DNA of 64,000 nt, taken from the NCBI GenBank assembly GCA_017557625.1, contig JAFYYG010000001.1, positions 1 to 64,000 of the forward strand, written 5' to 3'. Below, piece by piece: positions 24,663 to 33,423 of the stretch. A program made the translations under genes and the position numbers. Source of the stretch: Muribaculaceae bacterium. Lineage in GTDB: Bacteria; Bacteroidota; Bacteroidia; Bacteroidales; Muribaculaceae. Position 1 is the stretch's first letter. Each line of letters begins with the position of its first letter. The notes below the pieces were generated by a model that did not search any database, was not told the DNA's origin, and saw only the letters and a program-made list of their open reading frames with translations.

Positions 24663-26663
24663 ATGACAAGAGAAGAATTTATCGCCGACATCAGGGCAGG
24701 AATACCAGATGTGTTGCCCGAACCGATGCCATACGACACCGAAATCAACCATGCGCCCAAGCGCAAGGACATTCTCAACCCCGAGCAGAAGAAGCTCGCG
24801 CTGCGCAACGCGCTGCGCTACTTCCCTGCCAAGCACCACGCCACTCTCCTACCCGAGTTCCGTGAGGAGCTTGAGAAATATGGCCGCATTTATATGTACC
24901 GCCTGCGTCCACGCTACGAGATGAAGGCTCGTCCCATCAACGACTATCCTCACAACAGCCGTCAGGCTGCCGCCATCATGATGATGATTCAGAACAACCT
25001 CGACAAGGCTGTGGCTCAGCATCCACATGAGCTAATCACCTACGGTGGCAACGGTGCCGTGTTCCAAAACTGGGCACAATACCGCCTCGTGATGAAATAC
25101 TTGAGCGAGATGACCGACGAGCAGACACTCGTCATGTATAGCGGCCATCCACTGGGACTATTCCCCTCACACAAAGATGCTCCTCGTGTGGTGGTGACTA
25201 ACGGTATGGTAATCCCCAACTACAGCAAACCTGACGACTGGGAGCGCATGAATGCCTTAGGCGTAAGCCAATATGGCCAGATGACAGCAGGCAGCTACAT
25301 GTATATCGGTCCGCAAGGTATCGTGCATGGCACAACCATCACCGTGCTCAACGCCGCACGCAAGGTGATGGGCGATGAGCGTGAGAAGCGCATTCCATTG
25401 TTCGTTACCGCTGGACTTGGCGGCATGAGTGGCGCACAGCCCAAGGCTGGCAATATCGCACAGGTAGTGAGCGTTACAGCCGAAATCAACCCCCTCGCAG
25501 CACGCAAGCGCTACGACCAGGGTTGGGTTGACGAGTTGCATGAGAACCTTGACGAGCTAATTCCATCAATCCGCAAGGCTGTGGAGGAGAAACGAGTGGT
25601 ATCAATGGCATACGTGGGCAACGTGGTTGACCTGTGGGAGCGTCTTGCCGATGAAGGCATTCACGTTGACTTAGGTAGCGATCAGACATCGCTGCACAAC
25701 CCATACGCCGGTGGCTATTATCCTGTAGGCTACAGCCTTGAGGAGTCGAAGCGCATGATGGCCGAAGAGCCCGATCGCTTCAAGGAGTGCGTCTTTGAGT
25801 CGCTGCGCCGCCAGGTGGCTGCCATCAACCGCTTGACTGCTAATGGTATGTACTTTTTTGACTATGGCAACGCCTTCATGCTCATGGCAAGCCGCGCCGG
25901 TGCCGACATTATGAAGGACGAGACCCACTTCCGCTATCCAAGTTATGTTCAGGATATCATGGGTCCAATGTTCTTTGACTACGGCTTCGGTCCCTTCCGC
26001 TGGGTTTGCACCTCATGCGACCCTCACGACCTGGAAGTTACCGACCGCCTCGCTGCCGAGGTACTCGACGAGATGATGGGACATGTGACCGACGATATCA
26101 AGGGACAACTTGCCGACAATCTGCACTGGATTCGTGAGGCGGGCAAGAACCACCTCGTGGTGGGTTCGCAAGCGCGCATACTCTATGCCGACTGCGAAGG
26201 CCGCACCAAGATTGCGCTGGCGTTCAATGACGCAATTCGCCGTGGCGAACTCAAAGCACCTGTAGTTCTTGGCCGTGACCACCACGACGTGAGTGGTACC
26301 GACTCGCCATTCCGCGAGACAAGCAACATCTACGATGGCAGCCAGTTCTGTGCCGACATGGCGGTTCACAACGTGATTGGCGACGCATTCCGCGGTGCCA
26401 CCTGGGTGAGTCTGCACAATGGTGGCGGCGTTGGATGGGGTGAGGTCATCAACGGTGGCTTCGGTATGGTGATCGACGGCAGCGAAGATGCCGACCGCCG
26501 CATCCGCCAGATGCTCCTGTGGGATGTGAACAACGGCATCGCCCGTCGCTCATGGGCACGCAACAATGGCTCAATGGATGCCATCCGCCGCGAGATGGAG
26601 CGCACCCCAGGCTTGCAAGTGACAATGCCCAACCTAGTTGACGATGCATTGCTCGAAGAGTAA
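24663..26663 (+). CDS. hutU: Urocanate hydratase
   Basis: Converts urocanate to imidazolone propionate with tightly bound NAD+, second step of histidine degradation, in the cytoplasm. The 666-residue length matches the long (eukaryote-like, about 670-residue) form rather than the 555-residue HutU of proteobacteria. Motifs seen: TYGGNGAVFQNWAQYRL near residue 120, VMYSGHPLGLFPS near 160, GLGGMSGAQPKAG near 255, DLGSDQTSLHNP near 338, HNGGGVGWGEVINGGFGMV near 585. The gene starts 84 bases after ftcD, separated by a REP palindrome and a heptamer array that reach almost to the start codon. Confidence 0.97.
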   Translation: MTREEFIADIRAGIPDVLPEPMPYDTEINHAPKRKDILNPEQKKLALRNALRYFPAKHHATLLPEFREELEKYGRIYMYRLRPRYEMKARPINDYPHNSRQAAAIMMMIQNNLDKAVAQHPHELITYGGNGAVFQNWAQYRLVMKYLSEMTDEQTLVMYSGHPLGLFPSHKDAPRVVVTNGMVIPNYSKPDDWERMNALGVSQYGQMTAGSYMYIGPQGIVHGTTITVLNAARKVMGDEREKRIPLFVTAGLGGMSGAQPKAGNIAQVVSVTAEINPLAARKRYDQGWVDELHENLDELIPSIRKAVEEKRVVSMAYVGNVVDLWERLADEGIHVDLGSDQTSLHNPYAGGYYPVGYSLEESKRMMAEEPDRFKECVFESLRRQVAAINRLTANGMYFFDYGNAFMLMASRAGADIMKDETHFRYPSYVQDIMGPMFFDYGFGPFRWVCTSCDPHDLEVTDRLAAEVLDEMMGHVTDDIKGQLADNLHWIREAGKNHLVVGSQARILYADCEGRTKIALAFNDAIRRGELKAPVVLGRDHHDVSGTDSPFRETSNIYDGSQFCADMAVHNVIGDAFRGATWVSLHNGGGVGWGEVINGGFGMVIDGSEDADRRIRQMLLWDVNNGIARRSWARNNGSMDAIRREMERTPGLQVTMPNLVDDALLEE

Positions 26664-26687
26664 ATATATCTTCACAATACCAATAAC

Positions 26688-26730
26688 AACCGCCATCAAG
26701 TTTATCTCCTGATGGCGGTTATTATTTTTG
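26688..26730. terminator. Bidirectional terminator between hutU and the LytTR gene
   Basis: AACCGCCATCA (26688-26698) pairs perfectly with TGATGGCGGTT (26710-26720), followed by ATTATTTTTG on the plus strand and an A/T-rich run on the minus strand. It sits between two convergent genes. Confidence 0.85.
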
Positions 26731-26742
26731 TTAAAAAACGAC

Positions 26743-27660
26743 TTACCTTTGGGCGATGGCGGCTTTCACGCCTGCCATGTTGCTGCGGGAGACGGGGATG
26801 GCATCGTTGCTATGCTTGATGAGCAGTTGCATGGCACCTGCTTTTGAGACAATTTGCTCCACTTGATGCAGGTTGACAAGGAAGGCGCGATGGCAGCGCA
26901 CTATCATGGGATAATCCTGCAATCGTTCTTCCACCTGTTTGGATGTGGCTCGCAGCATATCACTGATGACTTTGCCTTCATGCAATTGGATCACCTTCAC
27001 ATAGTTGCCCACCGACTCAATGTACAACAGATTTGGCACATAGACAGTCACCACATCGCTAGTCGAACCAGTAAGGTCGATAGTGGAAGAAGGTTGAGAC
27101 TCAACAGTTGGCGATGGCTGTTCCTCTTGGTAAGGCACAGCTGCAACCACCTCCTGAGGTCGAGTTTCTTGTTGTAATCGCTGCAGTTGCTCATTCATCT
27201 GCTTCGTTTCCTCAAGTTCGGCAGCCAAATATCGACTCCTGAATTTGAAACGCCAGTAAAGACCGATGAGGAACGAACAGAACGCAATAATCACCAATGT
27301 CTCGAAAAAATTGCCCCACGAGAGCCTATTGGCTTCTACGATGTCGCTGAGCACAAAATGTCGATATAGACATATCATAAGCGTGATGAGCGGTGTGTTG
27401 ATAAGTTGGAACCAGAGATTTCGGCGTATAATGTAATCCACACCACGATCAAGTGAACCTGGTTTCCTTAGAACATATCTCAATATCGCTTCGGTAACAA
27501 AACAGATAACCACTCCAAGCGCACCAATAGCGAGCAAGTGGGCATAGGCTTGCCACTGCCACGCCTCAAGCCCAAAAGGCTTAAAGATTGCCAGCACCAG
27601 CACCGTAAAACATACGCTGATGACACGAATTGTGACAGTTTGTTTTTTCTCTCCACTCAT
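26743..27660 (-). CDS. Membrane-bound LytTR-domain transcription regulator
   Basis: A 305-residue protein. I choose 27660 (MSGEKKQTVTIRV), because the promoter TAACTTTG lies at 27669-27676, inside the 14-codon longer frame. Four membrane helices are likely (about residues 10-30, 37-60, 80-100 and 113-135), then a coiled-coil stretch rich in Gln/Glu (ELEETKQMNEQLQRLQQET), then a LytTR DNA-binding domain at about 205-305 (VPNLLYIESVGNYVKVI, IVRCHRAFLVNLHQVEQI). It has no receiver domain, so it may sense through its membrane part directly or be driven by a partner. No histidine kinase lies nearby. Target genes unknown. Confidence 0.85.
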   Translation of the reverse strand: MSGEKKQTVTIRVISVCFTVLVLAIFKPFGLEAWQWQAYAHLLAIGALGVVICFVTEAILRYVLRKPGSLDRGVDYIIRRNLWFQLINTPLITLMICLYRHFVLSDIVEANRLSWGNFFETLVIIAFCSFLIGLYWRFKFRSRYLAAELEETKQMNEQLQRLQQETRPQEVVAAVPYQEEQPSPTVESQPSSTIDLTGSTSDVVTVYVPNLLYIESVGNYVKVIQLHEGKVISDMLRATSKQVEERLQDYPMIVRCHRAFLVNLHQVEQIVSKAGAMQLLIKHSNDAIPVSRSNMAGVKAAIAQR

Positions 27661-27668
27661 AACGTTGG

Positions 27669-27699
27669 CAAAGTTACAACAAAACTGCCTTACTACAAA
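27669..27699 (-). promoter_or_regulatory. Full Bacteroidetes promoter (-33 TTTG, -7 TAACTTTG)
   Basis: Minus strand: TTTG (27699-27696), 19-base spacer, TAACTTTG (27676-27669). It sets the start of the LytTR gene at 27660. Confidence 0.7.
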
Positions 27700-27722
27700 C
27701 ACATAGTTCTATAGATTTAGGA

Positions 27723-29222
27723 TTATCGGTCTCGTTGGTCAAGAATGTTACGCACTTGGTCCAAAGTTTTGCCGTCATCGGGAGAAACAACCAATTCCAT
27801 AGTTTCAGCAAAATATGCACCGAAGTTTGTGCCATCACCCACGATGAAATACATGCCCTTAGGTGTAAAGTAGGTGTTCACGTAGGAATAACTAGGCTGG
27901 ATAATCACGTCACCATCGTCGGTGTCCATGATGCCCATTCTTCCGTCAACTGTGATTTTTGCCAAGACACCGTAGTTCGACGGGCTGCGGTCAATCAACT
28001 CTATGCGGTCGCAAACGCAGGGTATGGTCTGATTATCGTCGTCGGCTATTGCACCATTGATAATGCCGTGACGCAACATTCCCAATCCATCACGCTGTGT
28101 TACGTCATAATACTCATACTTTTCGCCACCTTGTTGAGCGACAAGCACTTTAACACTTTCATATTCCGGCGCAACGATGGCGTAACCGGCAGCATTATAC
28201 ACGCCCCACTTGCCATTGAAGTCTCTCACCAAGAAAACGTCTAATCCGCTAGGCACCGATGCTGGTTCGACCTTTGAGAATTGTCCCACTTCTTGTCCGT
28301 CTGAGTCATAGAGTACCCATAGTTCCTCGCCGTTAGGAAATGTCTTGCCATAGGCAGTGGCCCAATCGCTGTAACCGAGTTTCTTGTCGTAGTTTCCCTT
28401 GATGTCAACGCTAGAGAGGTGCTGATAGCTTGCAGGGGCAGGAGAAGTGTTTTGCTGAGCTTGTTGTGCCTCTTCTTGTTTCTTTTTCATGTTCTGTTCA
28501 TAAGAGGCAAGTAGGTTGTCTTCGCAAACATGAAAATCGATTATCGCCTTTTCGCGTTCTTCTAGTGTTGTCGTTGCTTTTGCTTTGTCCTTAGCCTCAA
28601 CCGCCATCAACTGTAACAGAAAATAAGGGCACCCCCCATCATGAGCCATGCTACCGCAAACAGGACACTTTATATTAAAACCTCTCACTCCCACTCTGTA
28701 AAGCATTCCATATTCTTCACTACTTATATTAAGTCTGCTCTTCACCTCGGGAAGAGGTTTGGACTCCTCTAAAGTGTAATTGAGGTTAATAAATAATTTC
28801 AAATTGTCAACCATGCGTTTATAGTCCCACAAAGCTTGCTTGCGAGCGGCTTCGGTGCTTGCCGATTCGGCTTTAGCCCAATATTCCTTGGCCCATTTTT
28901 GCATATTTATAATCTCACACCATGGATGGTGAATCAGGCTTCTACAATGACTGCATGGCTTCTTTCCATTAACACCGACCTCGTAAATTAATGTGTACTC
29001 AACTGACGACATCCCGGGCATCGGTGTATAATCCTTCAAACTTGAAGAAGACGATTCTTCTTCCTTTGGCGCCTCATAATAGGGGCAAGTGCTCTTGTGA
29101 GCTTCGCCTTTTTTCAGGTTCACGCCGCAATAGGCACAAGAAGGGTCAGGCGGCGTAGGAATCTGAGCATTGGCTATTACTGCCACTAAGCCTAATAAAA
29201 GTATTAGATATATTCGTTTCAT
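27723..29222 (-). CDS. Exported WG-repeat protein with three cysteine-rich zinc-ribbon-like units
   Basis: A 499-residue exported protein; signal peptide MKRIYLILLLGLVAVIANA. Three CxxC...C units stand out: CAYCGVNLKKGEAHKSTC (residues ~29-46), PCSHCRSLIHHPWC (~90) and KCPVCGSMAHDGGCPYF (~188). They look like metal-binding knuckles, rare outside the reducing cytoplasm. A helical Lys/Glu/Gln-rich linker spans about 210-270. WG-type beta repeats follow from about 330: GKWGVYNAAGYAIVAPEY and GRMGIMDTDDGDVIIQPSY. WG repeats occur in secreted and surface proteins of unknown binding role. Promoter TACCTTTG at 29273-29280. Confidence 0.75.
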   Translation of the reverse strand: MKRIYLILLLGLVAVIANAQIPTPPDPSCAYCGVNLKKGEAHKSTCPYYEAPKEEESSSSSLKDYTPMPGMSSVEYTLIYEVGVNGKKPCSHCRSLIHHPWCEIINMQKWAKEYWAKAESASTEAARKQALWDYKRMVDNLKLFINLNYTLEESKPLPEVKSRLNISSEEYGMLYRVGVRGFNIKCPVCGSMAHDGGCPYFLLQLMAVEAKDKAKATTTLEEREKAIIDFHVCEDNLLASYEQNMKKKQEEAQQAQQNTSPAPASYQHLSSVDIKGNYDKKLGYSDWATAYGKTFPNGEELWVLYDSDGQEVGQFSKVEPASVPSGLDVFLVRDFNGKWGVYNAAGYAIVAPEYESVKVLVAQQGGEKYEYYDVTQRDGLGMLRHGIINGAIADDDNQTIPCVCDRIELIDRSPSNYGVLAKITVDGRMGIMDTDDGDVIIQPSYSYVNTYFTPKGMYFIVGDGTNFGAYFAETMELVVSPDDGKTLDQVRNILDQRDR

Positions 29223-29272
29223 AAGCTATAAATAGTTTATTATCTGAGAATAAAATTTATTTTATCATGCCG

Positions 29273-29280
29273 CAAAGGTA
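29273..29280 (-). promoter_or_regulatory. Bacteroidetes -7 promoter motif
   Basis: Minus-strand TACCTTTG, 51 bases upstream of the WG-repeat gene. Confidence 0.6.
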
Positions 29281-29312
29281 ATACAATTCTTGTAAAACGA
29301 CTAATTAAAATA

Positions 29313-30563
29313 CTAGTTTCCTAAAAGGACGTTGTAAACATCGGTGACATCTGCTGCTGTTATATTTCCATCGCCGTTTTGGTCGCCGTTCACAATATCA
29401 CTGGCATCATTATTGAGCATCCAATTGTAGAGAGCTGTAATGTCAGCACTTGTAACGTTTCCATCGCCATTAACATCACCAGGAATTTGATTATCATTGC
29501 CATTAAAAGCATCAAGTGCCGCAGTGGGCTTGCCATCGGTGGTGAAAGCACCCATGCCGTAGGCTCCCCACCCAACGGTATTGTAATATGCTGGTTTCCA
29601 AACACCGTCAACTTCGGGCTCCCAATAGAAGATTCCCGCGCATTGCGACAGGCTCCCTGTCTTCTCAAACAGGTCTTTCATCACCATCGACGCCTTGTCG
29701 GCATCATGGCAACTGAAGCCTGTCTCGACAATCATCACAGGGACGTTGAACTTCTCGCCCACCGCCTTGATGTTGCGGGCGGCATTGATGTTGCTCACCG
29801 CTCCGTCGGCATCGCTGTTCCAGTTGTTGTAGTCGGGATAATGCGACAGACCTATCATGTCGAACTTGCCGCCTGCCTCTTTGAAATCCTTGAAAAACCA
29901 GCAGTCGTAGTCGGCGACATTATGCGCATTAGCGAGATGAACTATCACCAATGCATTGGGTAGCACTTCTTTCACAGCGTCATACCCCACGTTGCTCATC
30001 TCGGCATAATCGGTGAAGCGGTCACTGCCGTAACTGTTCCAGTCAATCCTGCCGTAATCCCAAACCATCCCCGAATTGGTCTCGTTGCCCACCTGCACCC
30101 ATTTCGGCTCAATGCCTTCGGCTTTTAGTGCTTGAAGCACGTCCTTGGTGTGGGTGGCCATCGCAACATTGACTTGCTCGCGTGTAAAACCGTTCCAGTC
30201 AAGGGGCAAGGTTTGTGTGCCAGGGTCGGCAAAGAAATCGCTGTAATGAAAGTCGATCAGCAAATCCAATCCTTGCGCTTTTGCCCGGCGTGCCTTTGTC
30301 AGCACATCGGCTTTGTCGCACCATGCTCCATAGCCGAAGCGTTGCGGATTTACCCAAACACGCAAACGGATGGCGTTCATGCCTATCTCTTTCATCAAGG
30401 CGAAGATGTCGGTCTCCACTCCGTCGGCGTTATAAAATCTTCTGCCATCGGCTTCCATCTCGGTGCACCAACTCACATCAGCCCCACGAGCGAAAGCAGA
30501 GGTTTCCCCTCGCATAGAAAAGAATGCGAGAGAAAGCAATAATATGCTGTAAAATGTTCTCAT
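29313..30563 (-). CDS. GH53 endo-beta-1,4-galactanase with C-terminal dockerin-like repeats
   Basis: A 416-residue secreted enzyme that should cut beta-1,4-galactan side chains of pectin (arabinogalactan I). Signal peptide at residues 1-20 or so (MRTFYSILLLSLAFFSMRGE). GH53 features: FARGADVSWCTEME, AIRLRVWVNP, LLIDFHYSDFFADP, acid/base E161 in VQVGNETNSGMVW and nucleophile E280 in MIVETGFSC. Residues about 361-416 are two dockerin-type calcium loops (DVNGDGNVTSAD and DQNGDGNITAAD) very like those of the LRR gene at 520. No SusC/SusD pair is next to it. It lies 32 bases downstream of the DUF3089 hydrolase gene, likely in one operon. Confidence 0.93.
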   Translation of the reverse strand: MRTFYSILLLSLAFFSMRGETSAFARGADVSWCTEMEADGRRFYNADGVETDIFALMKEIGMNAIRLRVWVNPQRFGYGAWCDKADVLTKARRAKAQGLDLLIDFHYSDFFADPGTQTLPLDWNGFTREQVNVAMATHTKDVLQALKAEGIEPKWVQVGNETNSGMVWDYGRIDWNSYGSDRFTDYAEMSNVGYDAVKEVLPNALVIVHLANAHNVADYDCWFFKDFKEAGGKFDMIGLSHYPDYNNWNSDADGAVSNINAARNIKAVGEKFNVPVMIVETGFSCHDADKASMVMKDLFEKTGSLSQCAGIFYWEPEVDGVWKPAYYNTVGWGAYGMGAFTTDGKPTAALDAFNGNDNQIPGDVNGDGNVTSADITALYNWMLNNDASDIVNGDQNGDGNITAADVTDVYNVLLGN

Positions 30564-30595
30564 AAAATGTAATAATCACCGTTTAATCTAAAGAT

Positions 30596-31579
30596 TTAAC
30601 TATTTATGTACCCAAATAGATAGACCCAAGTTCGCAATGCTATGTTATCGCACAACTGTTTGCGATAGAGCCATATCTCTCGGGAATGGTAGTTTCCTTC
30701 CTTGCCGATGAGTGGCAGCACATAGTCGGTGCCGGTGTAGCCACTTACCAATAGCAGATGCGTTGCTGGGTCGAGACGCACGGTGAGAGTATCGGTCGGC
30801 TGCTCCACATCGTGCTTTCCAGGCGAGGGTACCGTGACCAGCGAGGCCGGCGTGTCGTCGGTGCACCAGTTCACGGGATTGATGGCCACCACATTGTCAT
30901 CGCCTATTAGATGCACCACGCAGCTGGGGTCACGCACCGAGTTATAGCAAATCGTCACTCCCGTATCGTCGGCACCACTGGCAGGCACAATATGCGGGCA
31001 GGAGTCAAGCAAAGACTGTGGTATGTTCGCCCCTATCACGTATGCGGCTATCAAGCGGTCAAATGTGGTGCTGTCCATCTCCTGCAAAAGTTGCAGAACT
31101 GCCATCGCGCCCTGACTGTAACCCGCAAGAACGAAGGGCCGCCCTTGATTCTGATGCTTCAAGTAGTGGTCAAAAGCCCTACTCACGTCTTCCATAGCCA
31201 GCGGCAGGCGCTCGGCTACGAGGCTATCAGAAGTGAATGACTGCAATGTGCACTGGCGGTAGTAAGGCGAATAATAGTTAAGCTCCCCGCTCAACAGGTG
31301 GTCCACACCCACCATCTCTCCAGTAAGAGCAGTGCGCACGCTGTCGTTATAAGTGTCGGCATAGTGGAACATCTGGCCATCGGGCGTCAGATAGTCTCTC
31401 GTTTCGGTCGATATCACATAAAAGATGTCGGCAGCAGCAAGGCGATCCTGCACATACCACTGCGTGGAATCGCCATAATCGGGCATTGCTGGCAAGACAT
31501 CACTCGCATGAAGGACTAATGCCAGCAGCAAAACAACTATCGATGCGAAACATCTTTTAAATATGTTCATAATCCTCAT
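30596..31579 (-). CDS. Exported DUF3089 alpha/beta hydrolase
   Basis: A 327-residue protein with an N-terminal signal (FASIVVLLLALVLHAS). DUF3089 pattern: DYGDSTQWY, DIFYVISTE, a middle ELNYYSPYYRQCTL and nucleophile elbow LAGYSQGAMAV with S155. A late Asp/His pair is likely in DPATHLLLVSGY and GNYHSREIWLYRKQL. Probably an esterase or lipase-like enzyme in the periplasm; the substrate is not known. Given its place before the GH53 galactanase, removal of acetyl or feruloyl groups from pectin is a possible but unproven role. The start could be 31579 or the Met three codons later. Promoter at 31627-31634. Confidence 0.8.
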   Translation of the reverse strand: MRIMNIFKRCFASIVVLLLALVLHASDVLPAMPDYGDSTQWYVQDRLAAADIFYVISTETRDYLTPDGQMFHYADTYNDSVRTALTGEMVGVDHLLSGELNYYSPYYRQCTLQSFTSDSLVAERLPLAMEDVSRAFDHYLKHQNQGRPFVLAGYSQGAMAVLQLLQEMDSTTFDRLIAAYVIGANIPQSLLDSCPHIVPASGADDTGVTICYNSVRDPSCVVHLIGDDNVVAINPVNWCTDDTPASLVTVPSPGKHDVEQPTDTLTVRLDPATHLLLVSGYTGTDYVLPLIGKEGNYHSREIWLYRKQLCDNIALRTWVYLFGYINS

Positions 31580-31626
31580 TGGTCTTTGTTAGCTAACTAA
31601 AAGAAGATTTCTTCAACACTCACCGA

Positions 31627-31634
31627 CAAAGGTA
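31627..31634 (-). promoter_or_regulatory. Bacteroidetes -7 promoter motif
   Basis: Minus-strand TACCTTTG, 48 bases upstream of the DUF3089-GH53 operon. Confidence 0.55.
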
Positions 31635-31695
31635 TAACAAATATACCATATCACAAAACCATCCATTACTTTTCTATTTATTCAAAATAATTGCT

Positions 31696-31703
31696 TACCT
31701 TTG
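31696..31703 (+). promoter_or_regulatory. Bacteroidetes -7 promoter motif
   Basis: TACCTTTG, 34 bases upstream of the dockerin/Fib_succ gene at 31738. Confidence 0.6.
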
Positions 31704-31737
31704 TAACATATTTCAGAACACATAAAACTTTACTATC

Positions 31738-32544
31738 ATGAAGAAAGTCTTTGCCTTATCTCTTGTGTTGCTTGTCTCACAGATGGCTTTCGCTCAAAAT
31801 GGCGATGTGGATGGTGACGGAGCGGTCACCTCAGCCGATGTCACTTGTCTCTACAACTACCTGCTTGATGGCGACGAAACCTATTTAGCCACCAGCGACG
31901 TTGACGGCGATGGTTTTATCACGGTAGGTGATATAACATTGGTCTATAACATCCTTCTAGGCAATGTGCATGAGTATGTTGATCTGGGCTTGCCAAGTGG
32001 CACACTGTGGGCGATGACTAACGTGGGCGCCAGCAACCCCGAGGACTACGGCGACTACTTCGCCTGGGGCGAGACCACCACCAAGGATGTTTATAACTGG
32101 AGCACCTACAAGTGGTGCAACGGTAGCGAAAATGCGATAACCAAGTATAGCAATAACATCGATAACAAGACAGAACTTGACCCTGAGGACGATGCCGCTA
32201 CCGCCAATTGGGGACCAGAGTGGCGCATGCCGTCAAAGGAGCAGATTAATGAGTTGATTGTTAACTGCACCGACGTGTGGACTAAAAGAAATGGTGTTTG
32301 GGGTCGCTTGGTGACCAGCAAAATCAATGGCGCGTCGATATTTTTCCCTGCCGCGGGCTACCGCTGGGATAGCGAGTTCGGCAATGTAGGTTCTTTTGGC
32401 TCCTATTGGTCACGCTCGCGTTATGTGAATTCGCAGCAAACCGCTTGCTACTTGATTGCATCTTATTATAATAATTTATGGTGTACCGAAAGCGTACGCA
32501 GTAGCGGTGAAAGCGTGCGAGCGGTGCGAGTTTCGCAGAAATAG
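31738..32544 (+). CDS. Secreted protein: N-terminal dockerin repeats plus Fibrobacter-type paralogous domain
   Basis: A 268-residue secreted protein; signal peptide MKKVFALSLVLLVSQMAFA. Two dockerin-type loops (DVDGDGAVTSAD, DVDGDGFITVGD) come first, at residues 22-78. The Fib_succ_major-type domain follows: EYVDLGLPSGTLWA, NPEDYGDYFAWGET, DAATANWGPEWRMPS, ending SVRAVRVSQK. It is a paralog of the gene at 46956-47720. The C-terminal 50 residues differ strongly between the two while both end in VxVSQK. These domains have a C-type-lectin-like fold and can be targets of diversity-generating retroelements; none is in the window. Ligand unknown. Confidence 0.8.
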   Translation: MKKVFALSLVLLVSQMAFAQNGDVDGDGAVTSADVTCLYNYLLDGDETYLATSDVDGDGFITVGDITLVYNILLGNVHEYVDLGLPSGTLWAMTNVGASNPEDYGDYFAWGETTTKDVYNWSTYKWCNGSENAITKYSNNIDNKTELDPEDDAATANWGPEWRMPSKEQINELIVNCTDVWTKRNGVWGRLVTSKINGASIFFPAAGYRWDSEFGNVGSFGSYWSRSRYVNSQQTACYLIASYYNNLWCTESVRSSGESVRAVRVSQK

Positions 32545-32589
32545 TGTGCTACTCTAGAAAAGACAAAAAAATGTATCTTTACATCTGTT

Positions 32590-32940
32590 ATGACACGTGA
32601 AGAGCTGATATTAGACTGTCACTATTATAATGGCGAGGAATACCCTCCCGAAGGAATAGATAGCCTTATGTGGGGGTATGAGGAAGCATGGGTGAGGATG
32701 GTCTTGGAGAATAACCCTATTCCGCAGAAATGTCTAGACTACTATACTGAGAGTTATAATTTGCCATCCATTTTACCTTATGAAGAAGATGGCACTCCAC
32801 TTGGTATGAAGGCTATTCTTTGGAATATATTAGACCATTGGAGTTACTATCCTGCCGATGCTGATCAGTTCAAGAAGTGGTATCTTGAGAAGTATGTCGC
32901 ACGTACCAAAACACATCGACAATTACTGAATAATCAGTGA
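32590..32940 (+). CDS. Small acidic protein of unknown function
   Basis: A 116-residue soluble protein that I do not recognise. It is rich in Tyr, Trp and Glu/Asp (LILDCHYYNGEEYPPEG, LMWGYEEAWVRMV, ILWNILDHWSYYPADADQF) with a basic end. It follows the Fib_succ gene by 45 bases on the same strand. A weak TATCTTTA motif lies just upstream. It may be a recently acquired or lineage-specific gene, possibly an immunity-type small protein, but nothing proves that. Confidence 0.5.
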   Translation: MTREELILDCHYYNGEEYPPEGIDSLMWGYEEAWVRMVLENNPIPQKCLDYYTESYNLPSILPYEEDGTPLGMKAILWNILDHWSYYPADADQFKKWYLEKYVARTKTHRQLLNNQ

Positions 32941-33066
32941 TTGCGCCCAAAACTTTCGATGACACAATCAGACCATAGAATTCTAAACCCAAATTTCCTT
33001 TATCCCGAATCGGTCATCAGGATTTATGTCAGAACAGAATTTTTGTTTTGCTCTTTTTCTTTAAAA

Positions 33067-33170
33067 TAGGGAGTATCAAAAACCGGACTTAATTTTTCAA
33101 CAACTGAAGCATCTGAATATTCTGATTTTCAGATAAATCATTTGTTCTTATTTTGACACACCCTCCCTGC
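33067..33170. mobile_element. MITE-like element, copy 2
   Basis: Left end AGGGAGTATCAAAAA, internal CAACAACTGA and a run ATATTCTGATTTTCAGATAA, right end TATTTTGACACACCCTCCC. The right end matches the copies at 57635 and 58319. About 100 bases long, no coding capacity. Confidence 0.55.
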
Positions 33171-33307
33171 GCAAAGGACATATCACACAACCTTATCCAT
33201 TCATCACATATTTCACAATTCATCCCAATTGTATGTCATTCGTCACAAAAGCGTGCAGAATATCCCAAAAACTTGCGGTGATGATAATTTTGCCGCAATT
33301 TTGCAGT

Positions 33308-33376
33308 CAAAATTAGTGCAAGCCGAGTGCAGTGCCATGCTTGCATGAGCATTACCGAGGCGCAGCCTGATTTATT
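33308..33376. repeat. Promoter-bearing dispersed repeat, copy 3
   Basis: CAAAATTAGTGCAAGCCGAG at 33308 and ACCGAGGCGCAGCCTGATTTAT to 33376; same ends as 13294-13375 and, inverted, 3041-3109. The gap 32941-33423 otherwise contains only the MITE-like element and a TAATTTTG at about 33285, which may drive the gene at 33424. Confidence 0.6.
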
Positions 33377-33423
33377 CATATTAGCGCAGGCAATTCAGTC
33401 TGGCAAACTAAAATTTCAGAATT

